Below are positions 1 to 5,071 of a DNA stretch of 5,071 bases, piece after piece. The DNA is from an uncultured Taibaiella sp. (GTDB lineage Bacteria > Bacteroidota > Bacteroidia > Chitinophagales > Chitinophagaceae): assembly GCA_937871155.1 (NCBI GenBank), contig CALMXV010000444.1:1-5071 (forward strand). The letters are read 5' to 3'. Under the pieces are notes generated by a model. That model saw nothing but the letters and a program-made list of their open reading frames with translations. It made no database searches and had not been told where the DNA came from. Each line of letters starts with the position of its first letter. Position 1 is the stretch's first letter. The position numbers and the translations under genes are program-made.

Positions 1-163
1 AGATATTATCAATCTTAATGGCAATGCAACTTCTACCTTTGCTCCGCATTGGCATACCCATAATGACAATATGAGTATCATAGATAGAAACACCCTGAAA
101 GCCGTTGGAGAAACCGTATTACAAGTGATATATGAAACAGCTGAAGAAGTAAAAAACCTTTAA
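1..163 (+). CDS. M28-family zinc peptidase / glutaminyl-cyclase-like, C-terminal fragment
   Basis: This is the 3' end of a gene that begins left of the window. Reading from base 2 gives 53 residues before TAA at 161-163. The fragment contains P-H-W-H-T-H-N-D-N-M (fragment residues 15-24), then a helix-like tail with the pattern I-D-x-x-T-L-x-x-V-G-x-x-V-L. This matches my recollection of the C-terminus of M28 metallopeptidases and of glutaminyl-peptide cyclotransferase, whose W-H-T-x-x-D-N segment carries the last zinc-ligand histidine. H18 of the fragment is the likely ligand. In Bacteroidota such proteins are usually exported or periplasmic, but the signal peptide and the other metal ligands (His, Asp, Glu/Asp) lie outside the window. 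Peptidase and cyclotransferase activity cannot be told apart from this piece. No convincing terminator follows; a weak imperfect hairpin (195-221) lacks a T-tract. Confidence 0.75.
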   Translation, partial: DIINLNGNATSTFAPHWHTHNDNMSIIDRNTLKAVGETVLQVIYETAEEVKNL

Positions 164-210
164 ACAATCTTAATCATCTAAGCACATTAAAGGAATACAC
201 CACTTTAGCT

Positions 211-242
211 TTGTTGTGTATGCCATAATTTTCGCAAATTTG
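211..242 (+). promoter_or_regulatory. Candidate promoter for prfC
   Basis: The Bacteroidota housekeeping promoter consensus is roughly TTG, 17-23 bases, then TAnnTTTG. Here CAAATTTG (235-242) differs from the -7 box only at its first base. TTG at 214-216 lies 18 bases upstream, and a second TTG at 211-213 lies 21 bases upstream. The box sits inside a perfect 10-base palindrome, GCAAATTTGC (234-243). TAATTTTC at 226-233 is an alternative box without a well-spaced partner. Transcription from here would give a leader of about 45-50 bases before the prfC start. In AT-rich DNA such matches are common, so this is only a candidate. Confidence 0.3.
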
Positions 243-264
243 CACCCTGTTAGCTAAAAGCAGT

Positions 265-282
265 GAAGGGATTTCCCCCTTC
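265..282 (+). promoter_or_regulatory. Small hairpin in the prfC leader
   Basis: GAAGGG (265-270) and CCCTTC (277-282) form a perfect 6-bp stem with a 6-base loop. It ends 14 bases before the prfC ATG, so it would be in the 5' UTR and close to the ribosome footprint. It is not followed by a T-tract, so it is not a terminator. It could modulate translation initiation or be chance. Confidence 0.3.
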
Positions 283-296
283 GGTCAAAAACAATC

Positions 297-1889
297 ATGA
301 AGTACGAAAGAGAAATCAATAAACGGAGAACGTTTGCCATCATATCTCACCCGGATGCGGGTAAAACAACTCTTACAGAAAAGCTGCTTTTATTTGGTGG
401 CGCCATTCAAGTAGCCGGTGCTGTAAAAAGCAATAAAATAAAGAAAAGTGCTACAAGTGATTTTATGGAAATCGAGCGTCAGCGTGGTATCTCGGTAGCA
501 ACTTCGGTAATGAGTTTTGAGTATAAAAATGTATTGATAAACCTACTTGACACACCCGGTCACAAGGACTTTGCAGAGGATACCTATCGGACGCTTACTG
601 CGGTGGATAGTGTAATCTTAGTGATTGATAGTGTAAACGGGGTGGAAGAACAAACTAGACGATTGATGGAAGTGTGTAGAATGAGAGATACACCAGTGAT
701 AGTCTTTGTCAACAAACTGGATCGAGATGGTAAGTACCCATTTGACTTGCTGGATGAAATTGAGAAAGAATTGAAAATATCCTTACATCCTTTGTCATGG
801 CCTATTAATATGGGTAAAGAATTTAAAGGCGTATATAATCTATTTGATAAGAGCCTCAACCTTTTTACCGCCAATCAAAAAGCTACAGATGAAAACACCT
901 TACCGATACCCGACATCAACGATGCGTTGCTGGATGCTAAGGTAGGAGAGCGAGATGCAAACCAACTAAGAGAAGATGTAGAACTATTGGAAGGAGTATA
1001 TGGTGAGCTTTCTGAAGAAGATTATTTGAAAGGAAAAGTCGCTCCGGTTTTCTTCGGAAGTGCGGTTAATAATTTTGGGGTTAAAGAATTGCTTGACACT
1101 TTTATTCAGTTTGCACCAAAACCTTTAGGACGAAATACAGACAAGCGTTTTGTGGATGTAGGTGAAGATAAGTTTACCGGTTTTATCTTTAAAATACACG
1201 CCAACTTAGACCCTCGACATCGCGATAGGATTGCCTTCCTTAGAGTTTGTTCAGGGAAATTTGAACGTAACACGTATTATAAACATACGCGCTTAGATAA
1301 AGAAGTGCGATTTAGCAATCCATATTCTTTCCTTGCCAGAGAAAAAGACGTTATTGAAGAAGCGTACCCTGGGGATGTTGTGGGGCTTTTTGATACAGGC
1401 AATTTCAAAATAGGAGATACCTTAACTCAGGGCGAAGACTTACAATTCACGGGTATTCCTACCTTCTCCCCTGAGATATTTAAAGAGTTGGTGAATAAAG
1501 ACCCGATGAAAACGAAACAACTGGAAAAAGGGATTCGACAATTGACCGATGAAGGCGTAGCGCAATTATTTACCCAACATGGTGGCAATAGAAAAATTAT
1601 CGGTTGTGTAGGAGAGCTACAATTTGAGGTGATTCAATACCGCTTATTACAAGAGTATGGTGCTGCTGTAGCCTTTATGCCCCTTAGCTTTTATAAAGCC
1701 TGCTGGATAACCGGTGACAAAAAGAAAGTAGAAGACTTTGCCCGTTTTAAACAATCTAATATCATGGAAGATAAAGAAGGCAACCTCGTTTACTTAGCGC
1801 AAAGCGAGTGGTTTTTAAATACCGAACGTCAAAACAATCCTGATATAGAATTCCATTTTACGAGCGAGTTTAAGACAGAAAAAAAATAA
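297..1889 (+). CDS. prfC: Peptide chain release factor 3 (RF3), GTPase
   Basis: RF3 is the cytoplasmic class II release factor. It uses GTP to remove RF1 or RF2 from the ribosome after peptide release. The 530-residue product matches the usual length (about 529 in E. coli). The G domain shows the P-loop S-H-P-D-A-G-K-T (17-24), the switch I segment [10 protein letters not shown] (57-66) typical of RF3 rather than EF-G, D-T-P-G-H (85-89), N-K-L-D (139-142) and G-S-A (254-256). Domain 2 starts near F-T-G-F-I-F-K-I (293-300). The C-terminal EF-G-like domain includes [11 protein letters not shown] (415-425) and G-E-L-Q-F-E-V (439-445). ATG 297 places the P-loop at the normal distance from the N-terminus. 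There is no Shine-Dalgarno sequence, as is common in Bacteroidota. The gene appears to be a single transcription unit ending at the terminator 30 bases downstream. No frameshift or missing motif is seen. Confidence 0.97.
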   Translation: MKYEREINKRRTFAIISHPDAGKTTLTEKLLLFGGAIQVAGAVKSNKIKKSATSDFMEIERQRGISVATSVMSFEYKNVLINLLDTPGHKDFAEDTYRTLTAVDSVILVIDSVNGVEEQTRRLMEVCRMRDTPVIVFVNKLDRDGKYPFDLLDEIEKELKISLHPLSWPINMGKEFKGVYNLFDKSLNLFTANQKATDENTLPIPDINDALLDAKVGERDANQLREDVELLEGVYGELSEEDYLKGKVAPVFFGSAVNNFGVKELLDTFIQFAPKPLGRNTDKRFVDVGEDKFTGFIFKIHANLDPRHRDRIAFLRVCSGKFERNTYYKHTRLDKEVRFSNPYSFLAREKDVIEEAYPGDVVGLFDTGNFKIGDTLTQGEDLQFTGIPTFSPEIFKELVNKDPMKTKQLEKGIRQLTDEGVAQLFTQHGGNRKIIGCVGELQFEVIQYRLLQEYGAAVAFMPLSFYKACWITGDKKKVEDFARFKQSNIMEDKEGNLVYLAQSEWFLNTERQNNPDIEFHFTSEFKTEKK

Positions 1890-1918
1890 TCATTCAACTT
1901 ATAGACAAAATATTTTTC

Positions 1919-1951
1919 AAGCCCAACTGTTGCAATTGCAGTTGGGCTTTT
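1919..1951 (+). terminator. prfC: Intrinsic terminator of prfC
   Basis: An 11-bp perfect stem, AAGCCCAACTG (1919-1929) with CAGTTGGGCTT (1939-1949), encloses a 9-base loop. The last stem pairs run into a TTTT tract (1948-1951). It starts 30 bases after the prfC stop codon. The AAGCCC...GGGCTT form is a typical Bacteroidota terminator shape. The complement has only AA before the stem and a mixed sequence beyond it, so it should work mainly on the + strand. Confidence 0.88.
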
Positions 1952-2011
1952 CAACACGCGTATTATCAAATTGGGGTGGAAGAATTTTGTTGAAAACATT
2001 AAACGATATAA

Positions 2012-2045
2012 TTGTCTTTTATTGCCGAAAAGACATTTACCTTTG
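2012..2045 (+). promoter_or_regulatory. Candidate promoter for the Crp-like regulator operon
   Basis: TACCTTTG (2038-2045) matches the Bacteroidota -7 consensus TAnnTTTG exactly. TTG at 2012-2014 lies 23 bases upstream, at the long end of the accepted 17-23 spacing; TTG at 2022-2024 would be too close. The predicted transcription start is near 2050-2053, giving a leader of about 165 bases. The space between the two boxes is filled by an inverted repeat, and an FNR-like palindrome lies just downstream of the start, so the promoter has the layout of a regulated one. Confidence 0.5.
2013..2035. repeat. Inverted repeat TGTCTTTT-N7-AAAAGACA in the promoter spacer
   Basis: Two perfect 8-base arms (2013-2020 and 2028-2035) flank ATTGCCG. 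The repeat occupies nearly the whole interval between the candidate -33 TTG and the -7 box, and ends two bases before the latter. That position suits a repressor operator. A hairpin in readthrough RNA is the other option, but no T-tract follows. The sequence is unlike FNR or CRP sites, so a binding protein cannot be named. Confidence 0.4.
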
Positions 2046-2073
2046 CCAAAATTTTAATTTTAAGGGTTCCATT

Positions 2074-2091
2074 TTATGATTAAAATCATAA
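2074..2091. promoter_or_regulatory. FNR-like palindrome, candidate operator of a Crp/Fnr regulator
   Basis: TTATGATT (2074-2081), AA, then AATCATAA (2084-2091) is a perfect 8-bp dyad around a 2-base centre. Seen as 5-4-5 it reads ATGAT-TAAA-ATCAT, against the FNR consensus TTGAT-N4-ATCAA, keeping the TGAT-N4-ATCA core with exact spacing. It lies 125 bases upstream of the Crp-like start, and about 20-40 bases downstream of the transcription start predicted from the 2038-2045 box. From there it could act as a roadblock or repressor site, or it could activate a downstream promoter that I cannot identify. Autoregulation is the simplest reading. Confidence 0.5.
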
Positions 2092-2216
2092 CAATACAGA
2101 ATAATTGATAATTGGAATCAGCTAATATCCCTTATGAAAAATAGAATTTTACACGCAGCTGAGTACATAAAATTTACTTGCGTATCCAATGTTAAAGGCA
2201 ACAGTAATTCAACGCT

Positions 2217-2804
2217 ATGCAGATTGACTACAACATTTTAATCACTTATGGTGGCTATGCCAAGCGATTTGAAAAAGATACTATTATTTTTCACGAAGGG
2301 GATTCCCCCAACTACTTCTATCAAATTTTAGAGGGTGAAGTGAAAGTTTATACTTCCAATAATGAAGGGAAGAACTTGACACAAGCCATCTTTAAAGCCG
2401 GAGATAGTTTTGGTGAAGCACCGTTACTTTTAGCAAAGCCCTATCCAAGTTCAGCACAAGCACAAGTAGCCAGTGTGGTTATCCGAATGCCCAAAGAGCG
2501 GTTATTGGAAATTTTAATGGACTACCCTGAGATAACCCATGATTTACTTTTTACCTTTGCCAATAGACTATATAGCAAGGCAAAATCAGCACAAGTATGG
2601 GTAAGCCCAACACCGGAAGAAAAGATTATGCATTTTTTGAAAAACATACAAAATACTGCTGAACAAAAGATGCAACAAATTCCTTTTACCCGTCAACAGA
2701 TAGCAGAATTTACCGGACTAAGAGTAGAAACTGTAATAAGAACGATTCTTAGGATGAATAAAGAAAAGAAGGTGAAACTTCTAAACCATAAAATTTATTT
2801 TTAA
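2217..2804 (+). CDS. Crp/Fnr-family transcriptional regulator
   Basis: The 195-residue product has the two-domain Crp/Fnr layout, at the short length common in Bacteroidota. An N-terminal cyclic-nucleotide-binding-like beta-roll (about 14-92) includes F-x-x-G-D-S-P-N-Y-F-Y-Q-I-L-E-G-E-V-K-V-Y (25-45) and G-D-S-F-G-E (62-67). A dimerisation helix follows (about 93-127), then a winged helix-turn-helix (about 134-195). The recognition helix reads L-R-V-E-T-V-I-R (168-175), closer to FNR (V-E-T-x-x-R) than to CRP (R-E-T-x-x-R). P-Y-P-S-S-A (75-80) replaces the E-R-S-A of CRP, so the arginine that holds the cAMP phosphate is absent. There is no cysteine, which excludes an FNR-type [4Fe-4S] cluster; the effector is unknown. 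ATG 2217 is the only Met before residue 91. The stop is 13 bases before the membrane-protein gene, so the two are probably cotranscribed. Confidence 0.93.
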   Translation: MQIDYNILITYGGYAKRFEKDTIIFHEGDSPNYFYQILEGEVKVYTSNNEGKNLTQAIFKAGDSFGEAPLLLAKPYPSSAQAQVASVVIRMPKERLLEILMDYPEITHDLLFTFANRLYSKAKSAQVWVSPTPEEKIMHFLKNIQNTAEQKMQQIPFTRQQIAEFTGLRVETVIRTILRMNKEKKVKLLNHKIYF

Positions 2805-2817
2805 TTTTCTCTTTAGC

Positions 2818-4032
2818 ATGAACACACAGAAATGGTTCCGTATAGCAATATTTAATATTATCGTAGTGGCACTATATGGGTCGTTGATGCGTTATAAAAT
2901 AGCTTTCGATTTTCCTTTTTTCAATCAAAAAAACTTACTACATGCTCACTCCCATTTTGCTTTTGGTGGATGGGTGAGTCATTTAATTTATACGGGCTTA
3001 GCTTGGTTGGCTGCCAAGTACCTTTCTGCTGAAAAGATTAAAAAATATCATTGGTTGATACTAGCCAATCTTATTTGTTCGTTTGGTATGTTGATAGCGT
3101 TTACTATCGAAGGCTATAAATTTACTTCTATCACTTTTTCTACTTTGACCCTTATAGTAAGCTTTATTTATGGATGGGTTTATATCAAAGATTTGAAAAG
3201 CTTCCCTGCCAACAACCCATCAGCACCTTGGATAAAGACAGGGCTTCTTTTAAATATCTTATCGGCAGCAGGACCTTTAGCCTTAGCTTATACAATGGCA
3301 ATCAAACATGTTGATTCCTATTTTTACTTAGGTTCTGTTTATTATTATTTACACTTTCAATATAGTGGTTGGTTTTTCTTTGGTAGTATGGCATTGGTGA
3401 TTGCTGCATTACCTAAAGGGTTTCCTTCATTACACAATCAATTCAAGGTATTAGCTGCCACAGCCATTCCTACATTCTTTCTTTCTATCTTATGGGCAAA
3501 GCTTCCGATGTGGTTGTATATACTAACCGTAATAGCAACAGTGATACAATTTGTTACTTGGATAATAATTCTTAAAAAATTACTAACCTTAAAAAACTAT
3601 AAAGCGGAACAAACCTATCCTAATTGGGTAAATATCTTTTTCATTGCTGCGCTTTTTTCTATAACGGTTAAATTCTTATTGCAAACTATTTCTGTAATTC
3701 CTTCACTAAGCCAGTTAGTTTTTGGATTGCGTCCAATTGTCATTGCTTATTTGCACTTAGTACTCTTGGGTGTTTACAGCTTATTTTATATTGGATATTT
3801 GTTTGCCAACCAATGGTCGGCTATAACTCCATTAGCTAAAATTTCTGCATTTTCATTTTTAGTAGGAGTCGTATTCAACGAGCTATTTTTAGGCGTACAA
3901 GGTATCGTAGCATTTGCCTATATACCCATTCCGCATATTAATGAGTTATTGTTTTTTGCTGCTATTTTGTTATTCTCTAGTGCCCTATTCTTATACTTGT
4001 CACAATGGAGGAAGCCCCGTACAAACTCATAA
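2818..4032 (+). CDS. 12-helix membrane protein, heme-copper-oxidase-subunit-I-like (function unassigned)
   Basis: I do not recognise this as a named protein. Its 404 residues form about twelve hydrophobic helices (roughly 9-28, 43-69, 78-97, 103-123, 138-162, 174-198, 209-226, 230-253, 270-292, 302-330, 337-366, 374-394). Basic loops at 67-78, 124-140, 199-210 and 253-262, and the R/K-rich tail, put both ends in the cytoplasm. Histidines cluster at the predicted periplasmic side: H42-A-H44-S-H46 entering helix 2, H179 in helix 6 and H313 in helix 10. In heme-copper oxidases those helices carry low-spin heme and CuB ligands, and Y-Y-Y-L-H-F-Q-Y (175-182) with P-K-G (199-201) resembles the cbb3-type helix 6 region. 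The helix 7 His-His pair is missing (W226-A-K-L-P instead), and helix 10 reads Y-L-H, not H-x-H. NnrS-like proteins, also 12-helix with an H-A-H motif, are an alternative. It follows the Crp-like gene by 13 bases with no Shine-Dalgarno sequence. Confidence 0.85.
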   Translation: MNTQKWFRIAIFNIIVVALYGSLMRYKIAFDFPFFNQKNLLHAHSHFAFGGWVSHLIYTGLAWLAAKYLSAEKIKKYHWLILANLICSFGMLIAFTIEGYKFTSITFSTLTLIVSFIYGWVYIKDLKSFPANNPSAPWIKTGLLLNILSAAGPLALAYTMAIKHVDSYFYLGSVYYYLHFQYSGWFFFGSMALVIAALPKGFPSLHNQFKVLAATAIPTFFLSILWAKLPMWLYILTVIATVIQFVTWIIILKKLLTLKNYKAEQTYPNWVNIFFIAALFSITVKFLLQTISVIPSLSQLVFGLRPIVIAYLHLVLLGVYSLFYIGYLFANQWSAITPLAKISAFSFLVGVVFNELFLGVQGIVAFAYIPIPHINELLFFAAILLFSSALFLYLSQWRKPRTNS

Positions 4033-4041
4033 TAACGTTAT
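4032..4041. repeat. Short perfect palindrome at the end of the membrane-protein gene
   Basis: ATAACGTTAT is a perfect 10-base palindrome that begins on the last base of the membrane-protein stop codon. There is no T-tract after it and the stem is too short to be a terminator, so readthrough into dcd is possible. It could be a protein-binding half-region upstream of dcd or chance in AT-rich DNA. Confidence 0.25.
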
Positions 4042-4055
4042 AAGAAATCGATACA

Positions 4056-4080
4056 ATTGAACGTTTAGATACTATATTTG
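4056..4080 (+). promoter_or_regulatory. dcd: Candidate promoter for dcd, close to the start codon
   Basis: TATATTTG (4073-4080) is an exact TAnnTTTG match, with only eight bases between it and the dcd ATG. The nearest TTG (4056-4058) is 14 bases upstream, shorter than the usual 17-23, so the -33 element is weak. If the box is used, transcription would begin within a few bases of the ATG and the mRNA would be leaderless or nearly so. dcd could also be transcribed from the upstream operon. Confidence 0.4.
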
Positions 4081-4088
4081 TCGCCATT

Positions 4089-4625
4089 ATGATTCTTTCA
4101 GACAAGACCATTTTAGAAGAAATCGAAAAAGGCACTATTAAAATTGCACCATTTCGCAGAGAGTGCTTGGGCAGCAACAGCTATGATGTGCATCTTGGAA
4201 GTACATTAGCAACTTATAAAGAACATATTCTTGATGCTAAGAAGCACAATACCATCGAGCATTTTGAAATACCGGATGATGGTTTTGTTTTGTACCCTCA
4301 TATTTTTTATTTAGGGGTTACCGAAGAATATACCGAGACTCATGCTCATGTTCCTTTTTTAGAAGGGAAAAGTAGTACCGGTAGATTAGGAATCGATATA
4401 CACGCTACAGCAGGCAAAGGAGATGTAGGTTTTTGTGGTAACTGGACCTTAGAAATTTCAGTAAAACAACCGGTAAAAATTTATAAAGGAATGCCTATCG
4501 GTCAGCTTATTTATTTCCCTGTAGATGGTGAGATAGAAGTAAAGTACAACCAAAAACAAAATGCAAAATACAGCGGGCAACCGAATATGCCGGTAGAAAG
4601 CATGATGTGGAAGAATCGGTTTTAG
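4089..4625 (+). CDS. dcd: dCTP deaminase (possibly bifunctional dCTP deaminase/dUTPase)
   Basis: The enzyme deaminates dCTP to dUTP, feeding dUMP and so dTMP synthesis in the cytoplasm. The 178-residue product is full length for the trimeric dUTPase-fold family. It begins M-I-L-S-D-K-T-I and has L-G-S-N-S-Y-D-V (27-34), which corresponds to the family P-x-S-Y/x-D-V region. The core active-site stretch is E-G-K-S-S-x-G-R-L-G (92-101), H-A-T-A-G (105-109), D-V-G-F (112-115) and T-L-E-I (120-123). E122 is the expected catalytic glutamate and S95/S96/R99 the phosphate-contact region. The C-terminal A-K-Y-S-G-Q (159-164) matches the nucleotide-closing tail. The H-A-T-A-G-x-x-D-x-G-F form is closer to what I recall of bifunctional enzymes than to E. 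coli Dcd, but sequence alone does not settle this. It lies 56 bases after the membrane-protein gene; any functional link to it is not evident. Confidence 0.93.
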   Translation: MILSDKTILEEIEKGTIKIAPFRRECLGSNSYDVHLGSTLATYKEHILDAKKHNTIEHFEIPDDGFVLYPHIFYLGVTEEYTETHAHVPFLEGKSSTGRLGIDIHATAGKGDVGFCGNWTLEISVKQPVKIYKGMPIGQLIYFPVDGEIEVKYNQKQNAKYSGQPNMPVESMMWKNRF

Positions 4626-4679
4626 GGTGTGAAGTTTTGGTCTTAATAGCTACCCATTCGAATTTCACTTGCATCCATT

Positions 4680-4728
4680 AAAAAAACGGTATCCTTATTG
4701 GTGATTAGAGCACATAAGGATACCGTTT
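4680..4728. terminator. Bidirectional intrinsic terminator between dcd and korA
   Basis: AAACGGTATCCTTAT (4684-4698) pairs perfectly with ATAAGGATACCGTTT (4714-4728), a 15-bp stem around a 15-base loop that itself can form GTG/CAC (4701-4703 with 4711-4713). On the minus strand the stem is followed by seven T (complement of A 4680-4686), a strong stop for the korA transcript. On the plus strand it is followed by TTTCTATTTTA, a poorer but usable tract for dcd. It lies 58 bases past the dcd stop and 15 bases past the korA stop, as expected for convergent genes sharing one terminator. Confidence 0.9.
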
Positions 4729-4743
4729 CTATTTTATCAATGT

Positions 4744-5071
4744 CTAATCCATTACTTCTTCGATAGCTGTTATTAATTCAGCACGAGAAATAGGTGTTCC
4801 TTTTATTTTATTAAAACCTTTGGCATCTATCATATACTGATCGCGGATAATTTTTATCAACTGACCGTTATTGATTTCTGGAATCAGGATGTTATTATAT
4901 TGACTGAGCATTGTTCCTAGATTTCTAGGAAAAGGGCGTACATGGCGAAGATGCGCATGAGCTATCGACTTGCCTTGTGCTTGCAAATAAGCCGCTGCGG
5001 ATTTTATGGAGCCGTAAGTAGAACCCCAACCTAACACTAAGACCTCTCCAGATACTGGACCACTATCCAAG
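4744..5071 (-). CDS. korA: 2-oxoglutarate (2-oxoacid):ferredoxin oxidoreductase alpha subunit, C-terminal fragment
   Basis: The last 108 codons are present; the 5' part lies beyond the right edge, and the TTG at the edge is an internal leucine codon, not a start. The enzyme oxidatively decarboxylates 2-oxoglutarate (or a related 2-oxoacid) to the acyl-CoA with ferredoxin as acceptor, using thiamine diphosphate in the beta subunit. The fragment shows V-L-V-L-G-W-G-S-T-Y-G (10-20), H-L-R-H-V-R-P-F-P-R-N-L (40-51) and the family signature P-E-I-N-N-G-Q-L (64-71), followed by R-D-Q-Y and a K-G-x-P segment. This is the transketolase C-terminal-like domain of KorA. In Bacteroidota KorA is usually about 600 residues, with the gamma domain fused at the N-terminus, so most is missing here. 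A korB partner would be expected close by. TAG stop at 4744-4746. Confidence 0.88.
   Translation of the reverse strand, partial: LDSGPVSGEVLVLGWGSTYGSIKSAAAYLQAQGKSIAHAHLRHVRPFPRNLGTMLSQYNNILIPEINNGQLIKIIRDQYMIDAKGFNKIKGTPISRAELITAIEEVMD

Larger units (their letters stand above)
1890..2216. other. Regulatory intergenic region between prfC and the Crp-like gene
   Basis: These 327 bases contain no credible gene. In order they hold the prfC terminator (1919-1951), an inverted repeat with 8-bp arms (2013-2035), a perfect TAnnTTTG box (2038-2045), and an FNR-like palindrome (2074-2091). The remaining AT-rich 125 bases (2092-2216) show no clear second promoter. A 35-codon reading frame (2134-2241) overlaps the regulator's start out of frame but has no ribosome-binding site and no recognisable product. 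Confidence 0.7.

Noticed and set aside
195..221. ATACAC...GTGTAT hairpin after the peptidase gene as a terminator
   Set aside because: The stem is only six pairs, AT-rich, with a large loop and no T-tract after it.
584..874. 96-codon open frame on the minus strand inside prfC
   Set aside because: It lies wholly antisense to a well-conserved GTPase gene and its translation resembles no family; a shadow frame.
1879..1889. Run of eight A before the prfC stop as a frameshift site
   Set aside because: It is at the extreme 3' end of a full-length gene, with no downstream frame that would be joined.
2105..2120. TTGAT...ATCA, a possible second FNR site
   Set aside because: The half-sites are seven bases apart instead of four, so they would not face the dimer correctly.
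2134..2241. 35-codon upstream open frame overlapping the Crp-like start out of frame
   Set aside because: No ribosome-binding site, no recognisable peptide and ordinary length for chance in AT-rich DNA; a translational-coupling role cannot be supported from one sequence.
3977..4177. 66-codon open frame on the minus strand over the membrane-protein/dcd junction
   Set aside because: It overlaps two convincing genes, has no initiation signal and no recognisable motif.
5068..5070. TTG at the right edge as the start of a 108-residue protein
   Set aside because: The sequence continues as the interior of KorA; the codon is an internal leucine and the gene is cut by the window edge.

Overview
The window looks like chromosomal DNA of a Bacteroidota bacterium (Flavobacteriia, Sphingobacteriia or Chitinophagia type; I cannot place it further). 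It is AT-rich. No start codon has a convincing Shine-Dalgarno sequence, and boxes of the Bacteroidota -7 type (TAnnTTTG) lie upstream of genes. The protein families fit too: an M28/glutaminyl-cyclase-like peptidase, RF3, a short Crp/Fnr-type regulator, dCTP deaminase and a KorA-type oxidoreductase subunit. I see no rRNA, tRNA, insertion sequence, integrase, phage gene or CRISPR array.

Layout, left to right. Bases 1-163 are the last 53 codons of an M28-family zinc peptidase (+). After a 133-base gap with a weak candidate promoter and a leader hairpin comes prfC (297-1889, +), an intact release factor 3, closed by a strong intrinsic terminator at 1919-1951. A 327-base intergenic region (1890-2216) then holds that terminator, a perfect TAnnTTTG box, and two separate inverted repeats that look like operators. 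It leads into a two-gene unit separated by 13 bases: a Crp/Fnr-family regulator (2217-2804) and a 12-helix membrane protein (2818-4032). dcd (4089-4625, +) follows after 56 bases and has its own -7-like box almost touching its start codon. A 15-bp perfect hairpin (4684-4728) separates dcd from the convergent 3' end of a korA-like gene (4744-5071, -), which runs off the right edge.

prfC, dcd and korA are housekeeping genes (translation termination, pyrimidine deoxynucleotide supply, 2-oxoacid oxidation). The part worth attention is the regulator plus membrane-protein pair. The membrane protein has no obvious named family. Its predicted 12-helix in/in topology and its histidines in helices 2, 6 and 10, all at the predicted periplasmic side, resemble a heme-copper oxidase subunit I core that has lost the helix 7 His pair and one helix 10 His. 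The regulator has an FNR-like recognition helix (V-E-T-x-x-R), no cysteines, and no canonical cAMP-phosphate arginine. An 18-base palindrome with TGAT-N4-ATCA symmetry lies 125 bases upstream of its start. Together these suggest an autoregulated respiratory, oxygen or NO-responsive module. That reading is inference, not demonstrated.
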